NCBI GenBank assembly: GCA_016714495.1
Contig: JADKDU010000027.1
Span: forward strand, 1-64,000
Origin: Hyphomonadaceae bacterium
Lineage (GTDB): Bacteria; Pseudomonadota; Alphaproteobacteria; Caulobacterales; Hyphomonadaceae
DNA length: 64,000 bases
Direction: 5' to 3'
Numbering within the stretch: position 1 is the stretch's first letter; each line of letters opens with the position of its first letter. Positions 26,351 to 37,640 of this stretch are shown here, piece after piece. A model generated the notes under the pieces. That model saw only the letters and a program-made list of their open reading frames with translations, was not told where the DNA came from and ran no database searches. Made by a program: the position numbers and the translations under genes.

Positions 26351-27313
26351 ATGTCGAGGCTTGGCCGTCTCGTTCTGTCACTGCCGATCCCCGAGCCCGT
26401 GAGGGCTCGGGCCGAGCGGCTTTTCGAGTGCTTCGCGCCGCCGAAGCATGTCGGTACCGAGAAGCTGATCGCGGCGGCGAACGCCAACAAGGCTGACGCC
26501 GTCGTGATCTCGTTTGGCATACCGATGACGGCGGACGCCATCGCGCGGTTGCCGGCCAGCGTGAAGATCATCGCGTCCACCAGCGTCGGCTTCGACCATA
26601 TCGACGTCGCGGCCGCCAACGCGCGAGGGGTCGCGGTCGGCATCACGCCGGACGCAGTGACGGATGCGACGGCGGATGTGACGCTGCTTCTGATGCTTGG
26701 CGCCTGCCGGAGGGCCAAGGAGCATATCCGTTCGATGGACCAGGCTTGGAGCGTGCGGAACGGCTTCTTCGATGGCCTTGGGGTCGACCTGACGGGCAAG
26801 ACGCTAGGCATTGTCGGCATGGGCCGGATCGGGCGCGCCGTGGCGGAACGCTGCCGCGGTTTTCGCATGCCGATCCTGTATCACAACCGCAACCGGCTAT
26901 CGCCCGATCTGGAAGGCAATGCGGGCTATTTCGCGTCGCTGGATGAGATGCTGCCGCATTGCCAGGTGCTGAGCCTCAATCTGCCGGGCGGGCAGGGCGT
27001 GATCATGACGGCGGAGAAATTCGCGCTGCTGCCGAAGGGCGCGCTGTTCGTGAACTCTGCGCGGGGCGGGCTGGTCGATGAGGATGCGCTGATCGATGCG
27101 CTGAAATCCGGGCAGCTGGTCGGCGCCGGCCTCGATGTATTCAAAAGCGAGCCGAACTACGACACACGCGTCAACGACCTGCCGAACACCTTCCTGCTGC
27201 CGCATGTGGGCACGGCGACGGTCGAGACGCGCACGCGGATGGCCAACATGGCGCTCGACAATGTCGAGGCGGTGCTGTCAGGCCGACCTGCGCCATATCC
27301 GGCAACGCTTTAG
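26351..27313 (+). CDS. D-2-hydroxyacid dehydrogenase (glyoxylate/hydroxypyruvate reductase type)
   Basis: This 320-residue NAD(P)-dependent dehydrogenase has a Rossmann motif GIVGMGRIGRAVAER at about residue 155. The catalytic Arg lies in NSARGGLVDEDAL, the Glu in FKSEPNY and the His in LLPHVGTA. The family includes glyoxylate, hydroxypyruvate and 2-ketogluconate reductases. It starts 7 bases after actP and is probably in the same operon. An acid-handling role in short-chain metabolism is plausible. Confidence 0.85.
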   Translation: MSRLGRLVLSLPIPEPVRARAERLFECFAPPKHVGTEKLIAAANANKADAVVISFGIPMTADAIARLPASVKIIASTSVGFDHIDVAAANARGVAVGITPDAVTDATADVTLLLMLGACRRAKEHIRSMDQAWSVRNGFFDGLGVDLTGKTLGIVGMGRIGRAVAERCRGFRMPILYHNRNRLSPDLEGNAGYFASLDEMLPHCQVLSLNLPGGQGVIMTAEKFALLPKGALFVNSARGGLVDEDALIDALKSGQLVGAGLDVFKSEPNYDTRVNDLPNTFLLPHVGTATVETRTRMANMALDNVEAVLSGRPAPYPATL

Positions 27314-27568
27314 GTCGTTTGATCACGGCCTATTGTCCTCTCGGCAGCCGGTTGCCACTACGTCACCCAGATCGACATGGGCCGCAAACCAGAGGACATT
27401 CGCAATCGCAGCGCCTGTATTGAGATGCTGCAGGTCTTGAGCTTGGTTGGTCGGGCCATTGTCTGCTCTCGTCCGAAGACAGCGGTTTTACAGATCCATC
27501 TCGAGACACTGTAGAGTCACCAAGCCGCCTGGCGGCAAGGGTGAGCCAACAATGGAGGAATAGCTTCA

Positions 27569-28609
27569 ATGAAAGCGATGACTGTTTTATCGGTTCTGGG
27601 CGCAATGATCTCACCGATCGCATACGCTCAGGTCCCCGCAGATTTCGTGCAGCCAACGACAAGCTGGGGCGTGCCGGATTTGCAGGGCTACTGGAACAAC
27701 ACGTCGCTGACATCCATGCAGCGTCCAAGCACCGCGCCCAAGCTCGTGCTGACGGAGCAGGAAGCAGTCGCGCTGGCGCGGAAGGTTCCCGTCATCGCCG
27801 CCACCCGTGAAGAGTCGGTTGCATCCAAGGTTGACGCAAAATCGTCCGCGGAGTTGCTGGCGGATAAGAACCCGGACCGCGGCTACAACACATTCTGGAT
27901 GGATCCGGGCGCCAGTTACGCGAAGGTGAAAGGCGAGTACCGTTCTTCCTGGATCACATATCCTGCGAATGGCGCTATCCCGTATACAGAGGCCGGCATC
28001 GCAGCGAACACGCGCGTCAACACGTACGACGACTACGAGATCCGTCCGCTTGCCGAGCGCTGCATCATGAGCTTCTCGGGCGGCGCAGGTCCGGTGCTTA
28101 GCAACAGTCTTTACAACAACACATACCAGATCGTTCAGACCCCGAATTCGGTGATGATGCTGACCGAGATGATCCACGACGTGCGCGTGATCCCGATCGT
28201 CAAATCGGCGGCGGAAGCGAAACACGGTCCGAAGGAGATACCGCGCTGGGGCGGCGATTCCGTTGGCTGGTACGAAGGCAACACGCTGGTGGTTCAGACC
28301 GTCAACTCGCATCCCAAGCAGCGTTCCTACATTTCGGCAGGCGGCAAGGTGACGGAGCGCTACACGCGTTGGTCTGACGGCGAGATCTACTATGAGTTCA
28401 AGGTGGAGGACCCGATCCTTTACAAGGAATCATGGGGTGGGGAGATGGCGCTGAGGGCGTCCGAGCCGCTCTACGAGTATGCCTGCCACGAAGGCAATTA
28501 CGCGTTCCCCGGAATCATGGGCGGCGCGCGTGAGCTGGATCGCCAGGGGCGTCCGCATCCCCCCGGCAAGCCAATCTTTGCGGGCGTGGATGTGTCGGAC
28601 GGCGAGTAG
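27569..28609 (+). CDS. Secreted protein of unknown function
   Basis: The 346-residue product has a signal peptide (MKAMTVLSVLGAMISPIAYAQ) and no membrane segment. Its first mature stretch, TTSWGVPDLQGYWNNTSLTSMQRP, is typical of a group of uncharacterised exported proteins that start with a P-D-L-Q-G-x-W motif. Other features are the conserved-looking YDDYEIRPLAERCIM, WGGDSVGWYEGNTLVVQT and ACHEGNYAF. The start follows GGAGG. It lies between the hydroxyacid dehydrogenase and the GIY-YIG gene. I do not recognise an enzyme fold and assign no function. Confidence 0.75.
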   Translation: MKAMTVLSVLGAMISPIAYAQVPADFVQPTTSWGVPDLQGYWNNTSLTSMQRPSTAPKLVLTEQEAVALARKVPVIAATREESVASKVDAKSSAELLADKNPDRGYNTFWMDPGASYAKVKGEYRSSWITYPANGAIPYTEAGIAANTRVNTYDDYEIRPLAERCIMSFSGGAGPVLSNSLYNNTYQIVQTPNSVMMLTEMIHDVRVIPIVKSAAEAKHGPKEIPRWGGDSVGWYEGNTLVVQTVNSHPKQRSYISAGGKVTERYTRWSDGEIYYEFKVEDPILYKESWGGEMALRASEPLYEYACHEGNYAFPGIMGGARELDRQGRPHPPGKPIFAGVDVSDGE

Positions 28610-28691
28610 TTCGCTCAAAAAAGCTCTAAAGAGCATACTCGATCAATTGGCGGGCGGGGCCGACGTTGCTCCGGCCGCGTTCGTTCAGGAG

Positions 28692-29216
28692 CTAGCTCCA
28701 AAAGCCATCATTGGCGCGACCAGACTTCTTGTGGCCCGGCGATTTGGGGGCGTGGCTGTGGCCCTCGTGATTGTCTTTGCGCTTTATGCCGAACAGCCCG
28801 GCGAACCAGTTGGCGATATCCCGGCGGACCTGCCACCAGTGGCGCAGTTGCGGCGTGTTGGGGGCATCGTCTTCGCAGCGCGGCATCTGGACGTCGTTCA
28901 TCTTCGGCTTGAGCCCGCGGATGAGATCTTCCTCGATCATGCGGCGCTCATCCTCGGTGGCGACGCGCATGACGTGGCGCTCGGTTGCGCCGAGGATCCA
29001 CCAAGCCTTGCCCCATTTCTCATGACCGAGCAGGCGGCCCCGCAGATTCGCGGCCTTGCCGACATACAGCGCCTTCAGGAAGAAGCCGAAGCGGCGGCGC
29101 ACGAAGACATAGATGCCGCCAGAATCATTCGGGATGCCGTGCTTGGTGAGGGCGCACTTGAAAGTGTAGGTCCGTCCGGACTCGCCTGACCAGCCGTGTC
29201 TGCCGAAGAACATCAT
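28692..29216 (-). CDS. GIY-YIG domain nuclease-like protein
   Basis: The 174-residue protein has GGIYVFVRR (GIY) and ALYVGKAANLRGRLLGHE (YVG variant of YIG, plus Arg). Further on come MIEEDLIRGLKPKMND with the catalytic Glu and Asn, and a basic C-terminal tail rich in His and Lys. The family includes small repair nucleases, but many members have unknown targets. It is divergent from the channel remnant that starts at 29368. No mobile-element context is seen. Confidence 0.85.
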   Translation of the reverse strand: MMFFGRHGWSGESGRTYTFKCALTKHGIPNDSGGIYVFVRRRFGFFLKALYVGKAANLRGRLLGHEKWGKAWWILGATERHVMRVATEDERRMIEEDLIRGLKPKMNDVQMPRCEDDAPNTPQLRHWWQVRRDIANWFAGLFGIKRKDNHEGHSHAPKSPGHKKSGRANDGFWS

Positions 29217-29367
29217 GGACGTTGCCCTAGTCCGATCCTGTTGCCGCCGGATTTTTCGGCTGACGCGGTTAACGGGACCTGAAAATCGAGTCCTTCTGTC
29301 GGCGCCGGCGGGCCGAGACAGATAACTTCGTTAACCGGGTCGCGCTTGTCTGGCCGGGGAGGCCCTA

Positions 29368-29918
29368 ATGTTGCTGGAAAATCTCGTGATATCGGCGGTG
29401 ATGGTCGTGCTGTGCGTGATGGTGCATGCGCTCGGCCTTAGCGGGATGATGACGGTCGTGCAGTCGGAACGCGCCAAGTCCCTCGGGGATGGAGGCTTCC
29501 AATGGCGGGGGGTGGGGTTGTTCTCACTGTGTTCGGGCTGCTTGCCCTGCATGCCGTGGAGATGACGGCCTATGCCGCCCTCTATCATTGGTTGGGCCAG
29601 TTCAAGGATTTCGAGACGTCGCTTTATTTCTCCGGGACCACATTCACTACGCTGGGCTATGGCGATATCGCGTTGGGATCCGACCACAGGCTGCTGGCGG
29701 CGGGGCAGTGCCTGATAGGGCAGATCCTGATCGGCTGGTCGACGGCTAGACTGGTGGCGGTAACCACGCGTCTCCTGGCGATGATGCGCCTGAAAAGACG
29801 CTCGCGCCGGACCCGGCGCCGCAGGCAAGGGATTTGCCTTGACCGTGGACGTTCGATAGTCACTTTGCCGTCACGTAATTTGGGCTGCCGGGGAAGCGTA
29901 TGTTCTCGAAAATCCTGA
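29368..29918 (+). pseudogene. Ion channel (Ion_trans_2, K+ type), frameshifted
   Basis: The first frame (29368-29500) encodes a membrane helix, MLLENLVISAVMVVLCVMVHALGL. The rest is in another frame (29502-29918), with a second helix VVLTVFGLLALHAVEM and the selectivity-filter region TTFTTLGYGDIAL. The two frames meet at a run of six G. A single missing G would restore one continuous two-helix channel. The C-terminus is strongly basic and overlaps the pccA start. Either it is a pseudogene or the assembly has a homopolymer error. Confidence 0.7.
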
Positions 29919-31897
29919 TCGCCAATCGCGGGGAAATCGCGTGCCGGGTGATCAAGACCGCGCGTCGCATGGGCGTGAAGACGGTTGTTGTCTATTCGGA
30001 CGCGGACGCCAGCTCGATGGCTGTGGATATGGCCGACGAGGCCATCCATATCGGCGGGTCGCCCGCCGCCCAGAGCTATCTGGTTCAGGACAAGATCGTC
30101 GACGCCGTGCGCAAGTCCGGCGCAGAAGCGGTCCACCCGGGCTTCGGCTTCCTCTCTGAGAACGCCGGCTTCGCCAAGCGCCTCGCCGCCGAGAAGATCG
30201 TTTTCATCGGTCCCAATCCTCACGCCATCGAGGCGATGGGCGACAAGATCACGTCAAAGAAGTTCGCGGCCGAAGCGGGCGTGAACACCGTGCCGGGCCA
30301 TATGGGCCTGATCCAGGATTCGAAAGAGGCGGTGAAGATCGCGGACTCGATTGGCTATCCGGTCATGATCAAGGCGTCTGCCGGCGGTGGCGGCAAGGGC
30401 CTGCGCATCGCGTTCAACTCGGCCGAAGCCAAGGAAGGCTTCGATGGCGCCCGGGCCGAAGCGATCGCTTCGTTCGGCGATGATCGCATCTTCATCGAGA
30501 AGTTCGTCGACCAGCCACGCCATATCGAGATCCAGGTGCTGGGCGACAAGCATGGCAACATTATCTACCTGAACGAGCGAGAGTGCTCGATCCAGCGCCG
30601 CAACCAGAAAGTCTTCGAGGAGGCGCCTTCGCCTTTCCTCACGCCTGATACCCGCAAGGCGATGGGCGAGCAGGCCGTCGCGCTGGCCAGGGCTGTGCAG
30701 TACGACAGTGCCGGTACGGTCGAGTTCATCGTCGACGGGCAGCGCAATTTCTACTTCCTCGAAATGAACACGCGCCTGCAGGTCGAACATCCGGTGACGG
30801 AACTGATCACCGGCTACGATCTTGTCGAGCAGATGCTGCGGGTGGCGGCTGGCGAAAAGCTGGCGATCAAGCAGAAGGATGTCGGCATCAAAGGCTGGGC
30901 GCTCGAGAGCCGGATCTACGCCGAAGACCCGTATCGCGGCTTCCTGCCGTCGATCGGTCGCCTGAAGCGCATGAAATTCCCCGCCGAAGGCCAGCTTGGG
31001 GAAGGTACGGTGCGCATCGACACGGGCGTGCGCGAGGGCGACGAGATTTCGATGTTCTACGATCCGATGATCGCCAAGCTGATAACGCACGGGAAGGACC
31101 GCGCCACCGCCATCTCCACGCACACCAAGGCGCTGGAGCGCCTCGAGATTCGCGGCATTCAGGACAACTCGCCCTTCCTCGCAGCTGTGCTGGATCAGAA
31201 GCGCTTCCAGTCGGGCAAGATCACGACGGGCTATATCAAAGAGGAATTCCCTGACGGTTTCCATGGCGCGACGGCGTCGCCGGAAGTCGAGAAGGTGATC
31301 GTAGCGGCGGCTGTCTATGCCAATGTTCTAATGCGCGCCCGTATGGCGGGCATCTCTGGCCGCATCGAGCCGGCGCGTCCACAGCGCAAGGACTGGGTTG
31401 CGCTCGTCAGCCGCAAGCAGACGCCGGTGAACATCAACTGGCAGATGGGTGAGGCCGAGATCGAATTCGTGGGCGGCAAGACGCACGCCATTTCCACCGC
31501 CTGGAAGCCTGGCATGGGCATGATGGAACTGGTGTTCGACAACCAGACCTACGCGCTTTCCATCGCGCCGGCTGACGAAGGCTTCGTGATCCGCCGCCTT
31601 GGCGTCGAAGCGCATGTGAAGGTCTGCACGCCGGCGCAAGCCGAAATGCATGCCCGCCTGCCCGAGAAGCAGAAGCCTGATACCTCCAAGCTGATCATGA
31701 GTCCGATGCCGGGCCTCGTGGTTTCGGTTTCGGTCGTCGTGGGCCAGGAAGTGAAATCGGGCGAGGCAGTCTGCATCGTCGAGGCGATGAAGATGCAGAA
31801 CATCATCCGCGCTGAAGCTGATGGCGTCGTGAAAACCGTGAATGCCGCGGCCGGCGCGAGCGTGGCGGCGGACGAGATCCTCGTCGAATTCGCATAA
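29900..31897 (+). CDS. pccA: Propionyl-CoA (acetyl-CoA) carboxylase alpha chain
   Basis: This 665-residue biotin-dependent carboxylase subunit comprises the biotin carboxylase N-domain (ANRGEIACRVIKTARRMG), the ATP-grasp domain (KASAGGGGKGLRIA), then NERECSIQRRNQKVFEEAPSP. A linker beta-barrel follows, and the biotinyl domain at the C-terminus has VEAMKMQNII with the biotinylated lysine. It carboxylates biotin at the expense of ATP and works with PccB (22555-24087). The N-terminus overlaps the channel remnant by 19 bases. Confidence 0.92.
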   Translation: MFSKILIANRGEIACRVIKTARRMGVKTVVVYSDADASSMAVDMADEAIHIGGSPAAQSYLVQDKIVDAVRKSGAEAVHPGFGFLSENAGFAKRLAAEKIVFIGPNPHAIEAMGDKITSKKFAAEAGVNTVPGHMGLIQDSKEAVKIADSIGYPVMIKASAGGGGKGLRIAFNSAEAKEGFDGARAEAIASFGDDRIFIEKFVDQPRHIEIQVLGDKHGNIIYLNERECSIQRRNQKVFEEAPSPFLTPDTRKAMGEQAVALARAVQYDSAGTVEFIVDGQRNFYFLEMNTRLQVEHPVTELITGYDLVEQMLRVAAGEKLAIKQKDVGIKGWALESRIYAEDPYRGFLPSIGRLKRMKFPAEGQLGEGTVRIDTGVREGDEISMFYDPMIAKLITHGKDRATAISTHTKALERLEIRGIQDNSPFLAAVLDQKRFQSGKITTGYIKEEFPDGFHGATASPEVEKVIVAAAVYANVLMRARMAGISGRIEPARPQRKDWVALVSRKQTPVNINWQMGEAEIEFVGGKTHAISTAWKPGMGMMELVFDNQTYALSIAPADEGFVIRRLGVEAHVKVCTPAQAEMHARLPEKQKPDTSKLIMSPMPGLVVSVSVVVGQEVKSGEAVCIVEAMKMQNIIRAEADGVVKTVNAAAGASVAADEILVEFA

Positions 31898-31918
31898 AAG
31901 GCTGTCGGTCTGTAAAAT

Positions 31919-32430
<512 letters not shown>

Positions 32431-32481
32431 TCGCGCTGCGGCGCTATGGACTTTGCAGTCTCTTCGAAGCAAATCCCGATC

Positions 32482-32934
32482 ATGGCCATTTACATCGATG
32501 CAGACGCCTGTCCGGTGAAGGACGAGATTTACAAGGTCGCCCGTCGGCTCGGGCTCGACGTGCATGTCGTGGCCAATTCGTTTATCCGCACGCCGATGGA
32601 GCCGCGCATCAAGTTTATCTTGGTGGATGCTGGGCCAGACATCGCGGATGACTGGATCGCGGAGCGGGCGGTTGCGGGCGATGTGGTGGTGACTAACGAT
32701 ATCCCGCTCGCGGCGCGGGTTCTGGAAAGCGGCGCCGAAGCGATCTCGCCAACGGCAAAGGTTTTCACAGCCGACATGATCGGTTCCGCGCTGGCGACGC
32801 GCGGGCTGATGGAGCACCTGCGTTCGTTCGGCGAGATCACGTCGGGGCCGAAGCCTTTCTCGCCGAAGGATCGTTCGGCCTTTCTTTCCGCTCTCGATGC
32901 CGCGATAAATCGGGCGAAGCGAAATGCCGGCTAG
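32482..32934 (+). CDS. UPF0178/YaiI-family protein
   Basis: The 150-residue protein belongs to the YaiI/YqxD family (UPF0178, PIN-like nuclease fold): MAIYIDADACPVKDEIYKVARR, VVANSFIRTP, VVTNDIPLAARVLESGA and LRSFGEITSGPKPFSPKDRS are all characteristic. The family has no firm function. ATG 32482 was preferred because it starts the conserved domain. Confidence 0.85.
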   Translation: MAIYIDADACPVKDEIYKVARRLGLDVHVVANSFIRTPMEPRIKFILVDAGPDIADDWIAERAVAGDVVVTNDIPLAARVLESGAEAISPTAKVFTADMIGSALATRGLMEHLRSFGEITSGPKPFSPKDRSAFLSALDAAINRAKRNAG

Positions 32935-33000
32935 CAAGTGCGATCAAGCGGGCCAGGGAGGGCGCGGATAGGTTGTCCGCATCGCTTTGGAAGGTCGAGC

Positions 33001-33839
33001 ATGCAGGCCATCGACAAGGCCCTGTGGTTTATCGAAAGCCATCTCGCCGAGCCGTTGACGCTCGACGACGTGGCCGGGATATCGGGCTTATCGCGGTTTC
33101 ATCTGGCCCGCACCTTCGCCGCCGGCGTCGGCTTGCCTGTCCTCGCCTATGTGCGTGGGCGCAGACTGACTGTGGCGGCGCGGCGCCTGGCCGATGGCGC
33201 GCCTGACATCCTGCAGGTTGCACTTGAGGCGGGGTATGGCTCGCACGAGGCGTTCACCCGCGCGTTTCGAGAACAGTTCGGACTGACGCCGGACGAGACG
33301 CGGACGCTGCGATCTCTCGCCACCCTCAAGCTCGTGGAGGCAATTCGCATGCCCGACCATGCCTCAATGACCGCCGCCCCGGATCGTTTCGTGAAAATCG
33401 ACACGCTGCTGTTCGCGGGACTGCGCAAGTATTTCCGCTCTGAAGATCGCGCCGGCATTCCCGCGATCTGGCAGGCCTTTGGTCCGATGATCGGGACTAT
33501 CCCGAATGAAGTGAAGGGCGCGGCCTACGGTCTCGTGCTGGCGCCTGCGGACGAAAGTGATGACGCTGGCTTCGATTATTTCGCCGCCGTGCAGGTGAAG
33601 CGGCTTGATGATTTGCCGGAGGATCTGTTCGGCGCGCGGATCGCAGGGCGCGAATGGGCCGTGTTCGAGCATGCTGGCCACGTCTCAAGCATCGGCTCGA
33701 CCTGCGCTGCCGCTGGCGAATGGCTCGCACAATCGGGCAGGGCGCCGAAATCCGGGCCGATGCAGATGATCGAAGTGTACCCGTCGCAGTTTGATGCGCG
33801 CACTGGGCTGGGCGGATGCGAGGTGTGGGTCCCGGTCGC

Positions 33840-33843
<4 letters not shown>
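33001..33843 (+). CDS. AraC-family regulator with GyrI-like ligand domain
   Basis: The 280-residue protein combines an N-terminal AraC-type double helix-turn-helix (LTLDDVAGISGLSRFHLARTF and PDILQVALEAGYGSHEAFTRAF) with a C-terminal GyrI-like effector-binding domain (residues about 125-280, containing WAVFEHAGHVSSI). Such two-domain regulators bind cationic drugs or small molecules. Its gene is convergent with the monooxygenase gene (overlap 4 bases) and may or may not control it. ATG 33001 was chosen because it begins the DNA-binding domain. Confidence 0.86.
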
Positions 33844-35285
<1,442 letters not shown>

Positions 35286-35701
35286 ATTTGTGCTCCGTCA
35301 CAGTCCCGACGCAAAAGCTACTGGCGCGGCTCGAAATCGCCAATCATTGCCGCCGCGTCCGGTCTTCCTGAGTATGTCGATATAAACGCGAGGCGTTGAA
35401 GACTCCGTCTCAGCTCCCCTGCGTCAGGGCGGGGGGTAAGCGAATCAACAAGGCGTCCCAGGTGAGTCCTTGCGAGTTTCCGTTCAGATTTGCGCGCCAT
35501 TTATGATTGCCAACTGGAAACCATGTGGCTCCCATGCCCCGCCTACGTTCAAATCGCACAGTATTCTGACCTTCGGGGTGGGGTCGTATGGGCAACCCAA
35601 AAAAAAGCGTGTAACGCGGGATCATAATGCGGGGCGACCGCGTTTATGCCCCGGTGACGGTTTCCGGACACCGGGGAGTACCTTTGGACAAGGGGATCGT
35701 A
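35286..35701. other. Divergent intergenic region between monooxygenase and OmpA
   Basis: There are 416 bases with no recognisable gene: overlapping short frames on both strands are low in confidence. It contains the promoters of two divergently transcribed genes and, at 35649-35676, a strong hairpin in the OmpA leader. Confidence 0.5.
35649..35676 (+). promoter_or_regulatory. Stem-loop in the OmpA-gene leader
   Basis: CCCCGGTG and CACCGGGG pair perfectly over 8 bases, and the loop holds CGG/CCG that can extend the stem. It ends 25 bases before the ATG of the OmpA gene, so it is probably in the 5' untranslated RNA. A role in mRNA stability or translation is inferred from such stems in other outer-membrane-protein messages. 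Confidence 0.45.
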
Positions 35702-36859
35702 ATGAAAAAAGCACTTTTGTGCGCCACCGCGGCCGCCACCATGGTGTCTGCAGGCGCAACTGCGCATGCTCAAGATGGCTGGTATGGCATCGGCAAAATT
35801 GGCGCAGTCGTAGATGGTATTCAGGACGTTGATGCAACGTCCAGCAATAATGGTCAGATGGACGTCAGATCGAATCCGCGTGTCGACCCGTTTTACGGTC
35901 TCGGCATCGGGTACGGCTTCGGCAATAGCATCCGCCTGGAAGGCGTGGTGAACTATCGCAACAGCAAGATGGACGTTCCGGACAGCTTCATCGGCGTTCA
36001 GCCGCCCGCGACCCTTGGTCCGGACGGCAGCGGTTCGACCCGCGTCACCAACCTGATGTTCAACGTCATCAAAGACTTCGAGATGGGCGGCAATGTCGTT
36101 CCGTACTTCGGCGCCGGTGTCGGCGCTGCGCGGGTCGATACGAAGATCGCCTCGCTCTATCAAATCCCGAGCGGCCTGCCGGCCAACGGCTTCGACGACA
36201 CCGATACGGGTCTGGCCTGGAACGTCCTGGCTGGTCTCGGCATCAAGATTTCGGAGCAAGCGACAGTCGATATCGGCTACTCCTACACTGCTGCACAAGA
36301 CCTCGAATACTCGGGCATCGACGGCGACTACGAAAGCCGCTGGGATGAGCACGCGATAACGGCCGGCATCCGTTGGCAGTTCGCTGCTCCGCCGCCGCCG
36401 GCTCCGCCGCCGCCGCCGCCTCCGCCTCCGCCGCCGCCTCCGCCGCCGCCTCCGCCTCCGCCGCCACCGCCTCCGTCTACTCAGGCGACGACTGCTCAGG
36501 CCTGCACCGCGCAGCCGGCGCCGTTCGTGGTCTACTTCGAATGGGATCGTTCGGACCTCACCTCGGTCAACCGCGATACGATCAACGCTGCGGTCAACCG
36601 CGCGAAGACGGGCGGATGCTCGATCACCCTTACGAACGTCGAAGGCCACACCGACTCGTCGGGCGGCGCTGCCTACAACGACAGGCTCTCGGCTCGCCGT
36701 GCGGATGTCGTGAAACAGGCGCTGATCGCGGCTGGTGTCGCCGAAACGGCGATCAAGACGGAAGCGCGTGGCGAATCCGATCCGGCCGAACCCCGTCCGG
36801 ATGGCGCGCGCGAGCCGCTCAACCGTCGTGCGGAAGTTGCAATCACGATCGGCCGCTAA
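35702..36859 (+). CDS. OmpA-family outer-membrane protein with polyproline linker
   Basis: The 385-residue protein starts with a signal peptide (MKKALLCATAAATMVSAGATAHAQ), followed by an eight-strand-type beta-barrel region (residues about 25-225). A linker of prolines (24 uninterrupted, encoded at 36404-36475) leads to a C-terminal OmpA domain with FEWDRSDL, VEGHTDSSGGAAYNDRLS and NRRAEVAI. The OmpA domain binds peptidoglycan and the barrel anchors it in the outer membrane. The ATG is at 35702. The linker is coded almost entirely by CCG/CCT triplets, so strand-slippage changes in length are likely. A terminator follows. Confidence 0.92.
   Translation: MKKALLCATAAATMVSAGATAHAQDGWYGIGKIGAVVDGIQDVDATSSNNGQMDVRSNPRVDPFYGLGIGYGFGNSIRLEGVVNYRNSKMDVPDSFIGVQPPATLGPDGSGSTRVTNLMFNVIKDFEMGGNVVPYFGAGVGAARVDTKIASLYQIPSGLPANGFDDTDTGLAWNVLAGLGIKISEQATVDIGYSYTAAQDLEYSGIDGDYESRWDEHAITAGIRWQFAAPPPPAPPPPPPPPPPPPPPPPPPPPPPPPSTQATTAQACTAQPAPFVVYFEWDRSDLTSVNRDTINAAVNRAKTGGCSITLTNVEGHTDSSGGAAYNDRLSARRADVVKQALIAAGVAETAIKTEARGESDPAEPRPDGAREPLNRRAEVAITIGR
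36404..36475 (+). repeat. CCG/CCT triplet run encoding 24 prolines
   Basis: Twenty-four consecutive proline codons, mostly CCG with scattered CCT and one CCA, form the periplasmic linker of the OmpA protein. Long proline runs need EF-P for efficient translation. Triplet repeats change length without altering the frame. Confidence 0.95.
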
Positions 36860-36887
36860 TCGCGGTCAGTTGTTACGAACTGATGGA

Positions 36888-36921
36888 GCAGCCCGGTCGA
36901 AAGACCGGGCTGTTTCCGTTT
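36888..36921 (+). terminator. Intrinsic terminator after the OmpA gene
   Basis: AGCCCGGTC and GACCGGGCT form a perfect 9-base-pair stem with a GAAA tetraloop (36899-36902), followed by GTTTCCGTTT. This is a convincing Rho-independent terminator 30 bases after the stop. Confidence 0.85.
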
Positions 36922-37058
36922 GGTGATCGCGTGGTGATCGGGTGCGTGGGATGTTCAGATTGAGGCGCCCACGATGTCCCCATCGCGCGCGATGGCGGCA
37001 GGATCGCCTGGCATCTCGGGGGTCGGTTCGGTCTCAAGGCTGAGCCCGGCCTATTCGA

Positions 37059-37640
37059 TCAGGCGATCGATGGCGCCGACGAGTTCGATCGCATGCGGGC
37101 GGTCATCGCCGGCGAGATCCTGACTCGAGGCGCAGACCATGGCGCGCAACTATGCGGGTGTGATTGCGGCGTAGCGATCCAGCGCGAGATATCCCAGGGG
37201 CTTTCGAGCTCGGGAAGTTTTTCGTCGGACGAGCGTCTGCGTCGCGCTTCCTTCGGCGGCGGATCGTCCTCCGGCGCGGGATGACGCCAGCCTAGCACGC
37301 GGAAGCGGCAAAACCAGTTTTCGGTCTCGTTCAGATCAAGTGGCGGAGACGCCAGCCGGGCATCGGAATGGTGATCTTGTGCGGTGTGGACTTCTTTCAG
37401 GCCGACCGATGGTGGCGGCTCGGGTAGTGCGATCTTCGGCGTGGTGGCCAGCAGCTTGCGGCCCTGCGGCGTCATCAGCAGGTGGATGATTGCTTCGGCG
37501 CCGAGGAGCGAGCGAACCAGCCTTTCGACGGGGACGGGGCGGCAGAGGATGTCGCTGCGCTGCCTGCGGCGCATATTGCGTTGCGCTCGAAGTGCGGCGA
37601 CGGACTGCACCTTGCGCATCAGCACGCCGAACAACGTCAT
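37059..37640 (-). CDS. Hypothetical protein, 3' end possibly frameshifted
   Basis: The frame starts MTLFGVLMRKVQSVAALRAQR and contains LLGAEAIIHLLMTPQGRKLL and NWFCRFRVLGWRH, which look like protein-coding sequence. I recognise no family. The last 45 residues look less natural than the neighbouring minus frame, which would read MVCASSQDLAGDDRP and HAIELVGAIDRLIE before a stop at 37051. This suggests an indel near 37190. A longer start at 37763 is possible but runs into the GNAT gene. Confidence 0.4.
   Translation of the reverse strand: MTLFGVLMRKVQSVAALRAQRNMRRRQRSDILCRPVPVERLVRSLLGAEAIIHLLMTPQGRKLLATTPKIALPEPPPSVGLKEVHTAQDHHSDARLASPPLDLNETENWFCRFRVLGWRHPAPEDDPPPKEARRRRSSDEKLPELESPWDISRWIATPQSHPHSCAPWSAPRVRISPAMTARMRSNSSAPSIA

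Noticed and set aside
36404..36475. CRISPR-like or tandem-repeat array
   Set aside because: The repeat is a codon-level proline run within one gene, with no spacers.
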